Source of the DNA: Siphonodentalium dalli
Lineage: Eukaryota > Mollusca > Scaphopoda > Gadilida > Siphonodentaliidae
Assembly (NCBI GenBank): GCA_032622095.1
Contig: CP136064.1
Coordinates: 45,891,573-45,955,572 of the forward strand
Direction of reading: 5' to 3'
DNA length: 64,000 nucleotides
In this document: one piece after another, positions 58,601 to 64,000 of the stretch
Numbering within the stretch: position 1 is the first letter of the stretch
Layout of the letters: each line of letters opens with the position of its first letter
Made by a program: the position numbers and the translations under genes
The notes under the pieces: model-generated
Seen by the model: only the letters and a program-made list of their open reading frames with translations
Database searches by the model: none
What the model was told of the DNA's origin: nothing

Positions 58601-59274
58601 TAAGTAGCTTGATAATTTCATATATCGGCAAGATTGTCATGTCATACTAAGTACCACTAATAATATTTAGATACGTGTCGAATGAGAATTCCAACCAAAA
58701 CAGAATGACAACACCACAATCATTCTTGAAAGGACACTATTTTTGTGAAAGGTCCACATGTCAAATGAATACAATTGCTTGACATTTAAAGTCAAACTTT
58801 TTTAAGATAGACAAAACAAGAGGTTGCAGCACGGGTGCTGGGATACCCCCAATGTGAAAATTGAAATATGGGCAGGAAACCAAATTGTGAACAAAAATGT
58901 GATGAACAAATTGCTTGATAATTCAAACAGACAGAGAAATCCAACATTTTCTGATAAACGAGGGATAAATCATGAAGGGAAAATGTAAACAACTTCAATG
59001 AACGCCCTCCTGATGACAAACCTGTTACCGATCACCCATGTTTGAGATATGAGTGGACGGACGGATAGACAGACATTTGTATTAATCCAGCATCGAGTTG
59101 CGAGTTTCCCCAATATGGCCTCATTTAATTCCCACTGGTGGAAACCATGGAAGTAAATACATGTAGGTGACGGTCCGGACTACAGATCATTAGTTGTACT
59201 AGTGGAAACCCTGCAGAGATCTTGCTATAACAATACTAACCTGGTGGACAAAAACATCGTCCTTGGTATCATCC
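34582..59274 (-). CDS. Y-box binding protein (cold-shock domain), 3' six exons
   Basis: Y-box proteins bind mRNA and single-stranded nucleic acid through a cold-shock domain and package mRNPs. Six minus-strand exons join in frame: 59274-59241, 58515-58426, 50160-50047, 42998-42795, 39331 (or 39301)-39071, 34683-34582. They give the second half of the domain (RNP2-type DVFVHQ, then [20 protein letters not shown] and [17 protein letters not shown]), the basic [16 protein letters not shown], an acidic patch ([14 protein letters not shown]), a run of about 19 Gly, an Arg/Gly/Tyr-rich low-complexity region and an acidic tail ending DGGEK. The 34- and 90-nt exon sizes match my recollection of the vertebrate genes. 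The 5' exons, with the RNP1 GYGFI segment and N-terminus, were not found and must lie right of the window. The gene spans over 25 kb because its introns carry transposons. Confidence 0.95.
35100..35608 (+). repeat. main dispersed family copy
   Basis: Contains CCAAGATGGCCACTGGTGTC, GAATGACCCCAAAATGACTC and a short internal duplication (GAACAGCCATGACAAATTTC twice, 35440-35490). It ends with the AAAGTAAAGTTGAGCTA terminus. Confidence 0.8.
36543..37579. mobile_element. hAT-type element, perfect 8-bp TSD CCCTCAAG
   Basis: Inverted ends TAGAGATGGGCGGTT and TAGTGATGGGCGGTTAACC (inverse of right end) are flanked by CCCTCAAG at 36535-36542 and 37580-37587. Subterminal TTCGGTTT-type words recur near both ends. 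It is 1,037 bp. A 127-residue minus-strand frame (36932-37315) has no recognised domain; a catalytic hAT domain is not visible. A second left end of the same type occurs at about 61167 (TAGAGATGGGCGGTATTGA). Confidence 0.9.
38455..38930 (+). repeat. main dispersed family copy
   Basis: Starts ATGAAAGTGTCCATGACACT / AGCTCAACTTTGCG. It has three internal units with CCATGTTTTTT and GACCCCAAAAT, and breaks off in TACTCATTCCAATCTGGG. Confidence 0.8.
39071..39331 (-). CDS. Y-box exon, Arg/Gly/Tyr-rich region
   Basis: Two in-frame acceptors are possible. The upstream one at 39331 (TTTTCACAG) adds [10 protein letters not shown]; the downstream one at 39301 has the tract CTTTTCTATTCGCAG. From 39301 the exon is 231 nt and reads [59 protein letters not shown] and [12 protein letters not shown], then donor GTAGGCTG. 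The composition is typical of RNA-binding and phase-separating tails. Confidence 0.93.
40279..42571. mobile_element. 2.3-kb hAT-type element
   Basis: Ends TAGAGGTGCCACGATTA and (inverse of right) TAGGGGTGCCACGATTAATC. Flanks are TCAAGGGT (40271-40278) and TCAAGTGT (42572-42579), matching at 7 of 8 positions. Left and right subterminal regions share ATCGATTA-rich words. The interior includes a nested copy of the main dispersed family (40620-41555), a CCCATCCCTTGGCGATA block (41560-41830) and a GGGCCGTGAAAAAAAC family copy (41930-42160). No transposase was recognised. Confidence 0.82.
40620..41555 (+). repeat. main dispersed family copy inside the hAT-type element
   Basis: Starts ATGAAAGTGTCAAGGACACT, TAGCTCAACTT. 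It has five or so internal units and ends with GACGGACGACAACCCATGG, lacking the last bases of the terminus. Confidence 0.8.
42795..42998 (-). CDS. Y-box exon, acidic patch and polyglycine (204 nt)
   Basis: Acceptor ATCCTGTAG, donor GTAGTTGTATG. 68 codons: an acidic run ([17 protein letters not shown]), [28 protein letters not shown], about 19 Gly codons (GGT then GGC then GGA blocks) and EMMQ. An overlapping frame rich in Lys/Val is a shadow. The triplet run is likely length-polymorphic. Confidence 0.95.
43070..44110 (+). repeat. roughly 185-bp tandem repeat, about four units
   Basis: Units carry GGACCAAAAAGCCAACATTT, CCAGATAAACAAAGATGAAT, AACTCTAGAATGGAAAATCC, CCTCATAGTAGTGAACATCC and TTTCATTGAGATCCGAGCAC. 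They start near 43330, 43515, 43690 and 43880. The copy ends with GACAGACGTACGCACGCACG and CAGTATACCCCCC. Confidence 0.85.
44111..45300. repeat. GGCCGATCACGATCGGCAG block and GTTTACC-hairpin family
   Basis: 44113-44330 is one of three copies (also 41560-41780 and 47853-48075) beginning with the palindrome GCCGATCACGATCGGC. 44330-44590 recurs at 46820-47065. 44740-45295 is the AAAGGGCCATAACTC family, with units of about 120 bp, ending in a GACGGACGG run and the hairpin TTTACCATACATGGTATGGG. Confidence 0.75.
45301..46790 (+). repeat. 74-bp tandem array, interrupted
   Basis: Unit: TTAATTATAATTAGATTTAT, CGCTGGGATAAAATACATGT, GAAGGGATACATAGAGGATT, ATTACCGATTACTG. About two copies at 45301-45450 and about nine at 46146-46790. 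The gap begins with the TTAA-flanked MITE. 45787-46145 is unrelated sequence. Confidence 0.85.
45450..45786. mobile_element. piggyBac-type MITE in the 74-bp array
   Basis: Inverted ends TTAACCTCTTCGCTG and (inverse of right) TTAACCTCTTCGCTGCT, 15 matching bases, with TTAA at both edges. The left TTAA coincides with the array's own ACTGTTAATTATAA, showing the target. The interior has palindromic TGACGTTATGACGTC and TCCGTAATAGTTACGGA words. 337 bp, no coding frame. Confidence 0.85.
46791..50046 (-). other. left part of the Y-box intron, repeats only
   Basis: 46820-47065 duplicates 44330-44590. 47085-47850 is GC-richer, with CGATCGCGCTCGCGC and two direct copies of an ACACGCCTG / GGCGAGT / CACACTCC block. 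47853-48075 is the GGCCGATCACGATCGGCAG block. 48690-49150 is the AAAGGGCCATAACTC family ending in TTTACCATACTATGGTATGG. Nothing coding recognised. Confidence 0.6.
50047..50160 (-). CDS. Y-box exon, end of domain and first basic patch (114 nt)
   Basis: Acceptor AATTTCAG, donor GTAACTACC. It encodes [20 protein letters not shown] then [18 protein letters not shown], closing the domain and opening the basic region that contacts RNA. Confidence 0.96.
52331..54087. mobile_element. possible hAT-type element without clear TSD
   Basis: Left TAGTGTTGCCACGACC against right (inverted) TAGGCTTGCCACGATTA. These ends share the TTGCCACGA core with the 40279-42571 element. Flanking octamers TTGAACAT and AGGCCAAA do not match, so it is old, chimeric or mis-bounded. 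Two internal blocks near 53170-53290 and 53340-53420 are diverged duplicates (CCGGAAACAGCCGGATATGC; GCGAAACCGAAAGTACAA). Confidence 0.5.
55834..57068. mobile_element. hAT-type element, perfect 8-bp TSD ATTAGGAA
   Basis: Ends TAGTGATGTAACGATA and TAGTGATGTACCGATTAT (inverse of right). Perfect octamer ATTAGGAA at 55826-55833 and 57069-57076. Subterminal GCCGATAGCCGATATT-type words cluster at both ends. 1,235 bp. Short overlapping frames on both strands near 55977-56255 have no recognised domain. Confidence 0.9.
57217..57440 (+). repeat. second copy of the GAGTTATGGCCCT family
   Basis: CCAAATATGAACCCATTCG, GAGTTATGGCCCTACC and AGAAGATGTTTAAAGAATTG match 25200-25400. The copy ends in TTGACTGACTGATTTATT. 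Confidence 0.75.
58426..58515 (-). CDS. Y-box exon, cold-shock domain second half (90 nt)
   Basis: Acceptor TTTGTTTCAG, donor GTGAGCAT. It reads [20 protein letters not shown] then [10 protein letters not shown]. Phase 0 at both ends. Confidence 0.97.
59241..59274 (-). CDS. Y-box exon with RNP2-type motif (34 nt)
   Basis: Acceptor TTTGCAG, donor GTTAGTATT. It encodes [11 protein letters not shown] after a split codon, the RNP2-type strand of the cold-shock domain. Confidence 0.95.
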
Positions 59275-62200
59275 CTGCAAAGAGAATTGTGTCATGTTAG
59301 CCAGGGTTTCTGCTAGGGTTAAAATGTAGGGTCCACAGAACAAAGGATACCGGTAGGACAGGATGTGCCAACAATAGTTTAATATGGCCAGTCGCATGCA
59401 AATTGAAATTCAATGTCCAAATAAAATACTATTTCATTGCACTAAGAGTTGTATTAGTCTATAAAATTGCCGCTATGTCAAAAACAATTTATATTAGTGC
59501 CAAATGACAACACCTAAAATTGTTTAAAATAAAATACAATGGCGATTGCTTAACTTTACCTCCTTATATCAATGTAGACATTTACAATTTGGCTTTATAT
59601 AATTATCGACCGATTTACTAAATACTAATAGATATTCAGTTTTAATATTGATGGACTGAGATTTCCACCAGCGGCTACAGGGGTACTAGTACACGTGTAC
59701 CATTCACCCAACCCAATATGAATGGAATTGGCAGACAATTGTTTAAGTTTCAAACATAAAACTGCTTAAAATGGACAATACTAAGGGCTGTAACACAGCA
59801 AAACATGGTTTTTGAACTCGTTTGATATTGTAATAGGTCCACATGTGAAGGGATTAACTGTTCAGAAAAAATTCTGACATACAATTTGTTGCAAACACGG
59901 GTCTTTCCAACTTCCAATTGAACAAGTATAGATTGCGACTGGTCACTCGGGCTCGGCAGTCGGCACTAAATGTAAAAATATTTCAAACGCTGTTAATTTG
60001 GCGACCAGAATGAATTTACTGCTCATATTATCACGTGAACTGTAACAGTTAACACATATTAACTTGTTAAAGTCTTATTGCATTGTTCCTTCAACGATGC
60101 CACATCAGTCATTCACGGACAGTGAACTCTGTGCTTGTGCTCTGTAGCCTGAACTGAACCCAATGTATGCATGTGTAGTCGCGGTTTCTTTTATGTTGAT
60201 CATCAAAGATTTGAAATGTCGCTGCTGACTGAGCACCATGAACACAGTCTAGTTCGGTGTGACGCAACTGATCAGTGACAACATCTAATATTATAGTAAT
60301 GATGCAACAAAATGGCTTCAAGGATATACAAAACAATTCGCAACAAGGCAATCTGATAAAGTCAACCATGTAATTTAATAGCGTCTAATACCATAACCCC
60401 CCCCCCCCCACGAAATGAGGCGCCTATACAAACATAACTTGCCTATTTATTTCCTGGTTACCGGCGACAATTTTTTTCTTCAAATAAAATGTTTTTATTA
60501 CCTGCATTACCCAAACCATGAGATTATACGGAGGTTGCAAGAGAGCCGGGTTTAAGACATCAAATTGGGAGGCTCTCTGGCAAAACGGGAGATTATATAG
60601 GCACTCTCGGAAGGGGTTCGACTAATCGACTAGTATTCGTCTATTCGATGACCTCAGTCAACTAGTCAACTGAACATCCCCAACCGTTTCAATGCTTATA
60701 GCAATATATGCCAGGTGTTTTGTGTTTGGTGCGTTTATTTGAGATGTTTGTCAGGCTATTTGGTAATGCTTTCATCACTTGAGAATATAGTATTAGTTGT
60801 ACAATCTATATATAAATTCCATTAAAACTTTATTTTGGGACCATCTCACAATGACATTTTGTTTGAGAAAAACCCAACATACGATTATATTACAGGTACA
60901 ATTACACCAGTTTACTGAATTACGTGAGCAAATATGTGCTCTCGCTGGGGGAAGGATTTATCAATAGGCCTATACCAAATATGAATGAAATTGTTTGACG
61001 TCTGATCAAGATTTTGATCGCGCTAATGGACATAACTTTGTTAAAAAAAGAAACAAGTGGCATAACTCTGGTTAGAAAGGCTGGGCCATCCTAATTTTTC
61101 TCAATGCAGCTGTCGATCGCAGGAGACAATAAACTCACATTCTGAAAATTGTTAGAATGCATTAATGGATATTAGAGATGGGCGGTATTGAAATTTAATT
61201 CACAACACACCACTGTCCACAGATATTAACATTTAACTGCTACCTCACTACAAGCAATGTCAGGCAAGTTACTCAAATATTTGTAAACAATTGGTTCTTA
61301 GTAATTTTATCAAAGAATGCTTGATAAATATGAATATTATTTTATTATTCATCATTCTTCAGTACACATTGCCATATTTTTTTCTTTGATATGGACTTAG
61401 TGTTTATTGATTTTGGGTTCGAAAAAATAGATTTCAAAAACCTCAATAAATTTCACATTTAGTATTTCTAACATATTCCACCATGAATAATACTGTTAAA
61501 ATGTTGCATTCATGAGTTTCGTTACTGTGATTACTAACAAAAGTGAACATAAACCTTTATTTCGACTCCATCAAATTTGGGGAAAATTGGGTTAGCAAAG
61601 TCCTTAAAATCCCAAAGTAATAATCACAGCAGATGTTAGAGAGTTTTAACCAAGACCGTTCTGAGGTCCAGGGGAGTGACATCTATTAAAAACGACATTA
61701 TTAAATGTTGATTCTACTCTGCAAACATCCTCCACTTTCAATTGACAGTTCGACACCTGTTTCAATATCTCGGTTAGGCCAAAAACAAAATGAATGCGTG
61801 TTTCCCGCAACGAGCTAAAAAAAAAAAATAGGGGAGGGAGGTAGGCTTTTCATTTTATTTTTTTATGGTCTCGTGTGGGCCATGCCTAACCACCATCAAA
61901 CACCATACAATGACCCGAGCAACCAACAAATTGGTGATAAACCTGATATATGCAAACAAGATATAAGTATATATAATTTTTACGAAATAAGTTTAATTAT
62001 TCACCAAACAGCAAATATATCGTAGATATAAAATATCTAGTTTGATACCAACAAAATGGGAATGACAATTATGTGTCCCCAGGGAGCAGTATTTTAAAAA
62101 ATATCTCCCCGATAAGAAATTCTGCTATCAGAGTCTGGGTACAATGTTTACTTTAGTGATAGTCGCCATTCATTTCCCTGGTCGCCTTAGCTTCCAACTG

Positions 62201-64000
62201 CGCATGTAGCTTCCTATTACGCATGTCTTTTAAGTCACAGCTGGCTACAGCTTTTTTGCTCAAATACACTGAACAATACTCCCAATAACTCCATATCAAC
62301 ACAAACACGTGCTTCCGGTCAGCGAAGAGGAAATGTTAAAACTGTAATCTTCCGGTGTTGCGTCCGGTCGTAATTTGACTTTCTGTTTAAAAGTGACGAT
62401 GTGGTTGCGAAAAATATATAAATATATCAAAGATATCATTTATCTTGGGAGGTGAATCGGATAAAATGGAACCACGCCTACATAGTTTGGTTATCAGTGC
62501 GGTCGGTCGGTTTATAGATTGATTTTTTTTATTTAAAAAGAATAAAATGAACTTGGGTCGGGGGGTTTTGTAGACGGTCGGTCGGGTTACGGGAAACATG
62601 CATTCATTTTTTTTTGGACTTATAGCCCTTTTCTATATCTTAAACCCAATTTACATGGGAACCGACCTGCATTATACCCCGACGAAATGCGTGTCATTAT
62701 ATAGCGTTCCGTGCAGGTACTAGTAGTCTACTCTGGTTGATTACCCGACAAGCTATAGGTTACATCACAGATGGGCAATGGGACAAATAGAAGTGAAGGC
62801 ACTTGTGTCCCAATCCCAATATATATATAGTTTCAACAAAACATCGCCAACACCCATGCACTTACCAATGGTTACCTACAATGTATGTATATTGGCCTAT
62901 ACTAGGGCTGGGCGATATTGGCCCCAAAAAATATCGCGATATTATGGTGACCACATCGCGATACACTATATTATCGCGATATTATTTTGGTATATTACAA
63001 TTGGTAAGTACAATGTACAATATATGCAATAGTTCATGAATAAAGTTTGCACAATACATCCCTACGTTTTATTTACGATTTGTGGGTCATGAGAGGTCGA
63101 GTAAATGTGTATTGAACAATTATCAGTAACATTACAGTATGCATGTATATAATGACCACTCGTCTGCAACAATTGACAGTTTGCCGACGGAGAAACAATA
63201 ACTTTGAAACAAAGGGATATAATCATATTACACGGCCCACGTGCGTTTTCGCATACAGTTTTTAGAGTTATATCCCTTTGACCATGGCGCTCAACACCAT
63301 GCACACATTAAGCACCGCATTCGGTTTCAAATTTCCATTTTATTAATTCGTGAGGAATTGGTTTGTGAGACTACCAGTGGTAATTGGTAGTTGGTTGCAC
63401 TGTGGGACTTTAATGTCCATATACGGCAGCCCTGAGAATTAGCGACAGCAATGCCACAATGGGCAGTGCCAAGGCAAAAGCCGACGTGAAATGAATTTGC
63501 GTCGGCATTTTTTTAGCAGAGGAAAATAAATATAGACAATCATGTTCAATTAGTTTGTGAATTTGACATTTGTTGAAGCGATAGCAATGCCATGATCCGT
63601 ACAGCACATGTCCACAAAATTATTTTACTCGCAATTTGCACACATTGAGACGATCAGCTAGACTGAGTGTGGTCAATATAAAATCTAACATCGTAATTCG
63701 TCTCCAAGCAACTGGTTACGGTTGATAGAGCAAGCTGCACCAACTTGAAAGGAGGTCATTGTGCCAGTCGCATGCGCGCGACATACCAATCTCACAGTGT
63801 AGCCAAATGATGCTACTAGTATCTCTTTGATGTTTCCGACGAAGCATATCCAACTTGACAAGCATGTGCTCCGGATGTTTTAAAACGTTTTCGACCGCGT
63901 ATTTCCGGGAAGTTTGGGACTATTATACTTACTCTAACTTCGCTGTTTGTTGGGACCATGTGATGGGTTTCAACCTACATGGAGAATATTACAACTTGGG
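59275..64000 (-). other. Y-box upstream intron, no exon found
   Basis: The preceding Y-box exon (RNP1 strand, GYGFI) should be in this direction but nothing matching was found. Visible: relatives of the 20.5-kb tandem repeat near 59700 and 60960; an orphan hAT-like end at about 61167; a C10 run near 60399; and TAGGGCTGGGCGATATTG at 62903, the start of another hAT-like element with ATATCGCGATAT words whose partner end was not found. Confidence 0.5.

Noticed and set aside
56721-60369. Short minus-strand frames of 60-86 residues
   Set aside because: No conserved motifs, poor codon structure, inside transposon or intron sequence.
60609-60680. hAT-like left end (AGGGGTTCGACTAATCGACT)
   Set aside because: No inverted partner or target duplication was found, so it is not listed as an element.

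Overview
This is eukaryotic, intron-rich, AT-leaning DNA, most likely from a marine invertebrate and probably a mollusc. The coding fraction is tiny. Exons show canonical GT/AG borders. One gene encodes an iron-sulfur (class I) fumarate hydratase with a mitochondrial-type leader, as found in several invertebrates. The repeat landscape (dispersed units ending in inverted AGCTCAACTT / AAGTTGAGCT termini, GACAGACGGACGG tails, many short TIR elements) is the kind I associate with molluscan genomes. The species assignment is an inference. Nearly all long open frames in the window are accidental frames inside repeats.

Layout. 1-4.2 kb holds two arrays of a 32-bp minisatellite with duplicated flanks, and a TTAA-flanked MITE between them. 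4.3-6.6 kb (minus strand) holds the first three coding exons of class I fumarase; the rest of that gene lies left of the window. 6.8-16.8 kb is repeat territory: foldback elements, GCGCAATT palindromes, and a 2.54-kb element with 9-bp target duplications that contains a nested TTAA element and a dead reverse-transcriptase tail. 16.85-22.52 kb (plus strand) holds four exons of an unrecognised multi-pass membrane protein that ends at 22518. 22.6-32 kb contains a clean hAT-type insertion and a 4.4-kb near-palindromic element with roughly 0.9-1.3 kb inverted arms and a satellite core, inserted into another repeat. An isolated plus-strand exon of unknown gene lies at 32198-32354. 34.58-59.27 kb (minus strand) is a Y-box / cold-shock-domain protein gene with six exons in view; its 5' exons, including the RNP1 half of the cold-shock domain, lie right of the window. 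Its introns are filled with at least three hAT-type elements, a piggyBac-type MITE in a 74-bp tandem array, and several dispersed families.

The three genes have no evident functional link: mitochondrial/cytosolic carbon metabolism, a membrane protein, and an mRNA-binding protein. Fumarase and the membrane-protein gene are divergent. The Y-box gene is transcribed toward the membrane-protein gene. The strongest new material is structural: precisely delimited transposons with target-site duplications, and a giant palindromic element whose interior is a satellite rather than a transposase gene.
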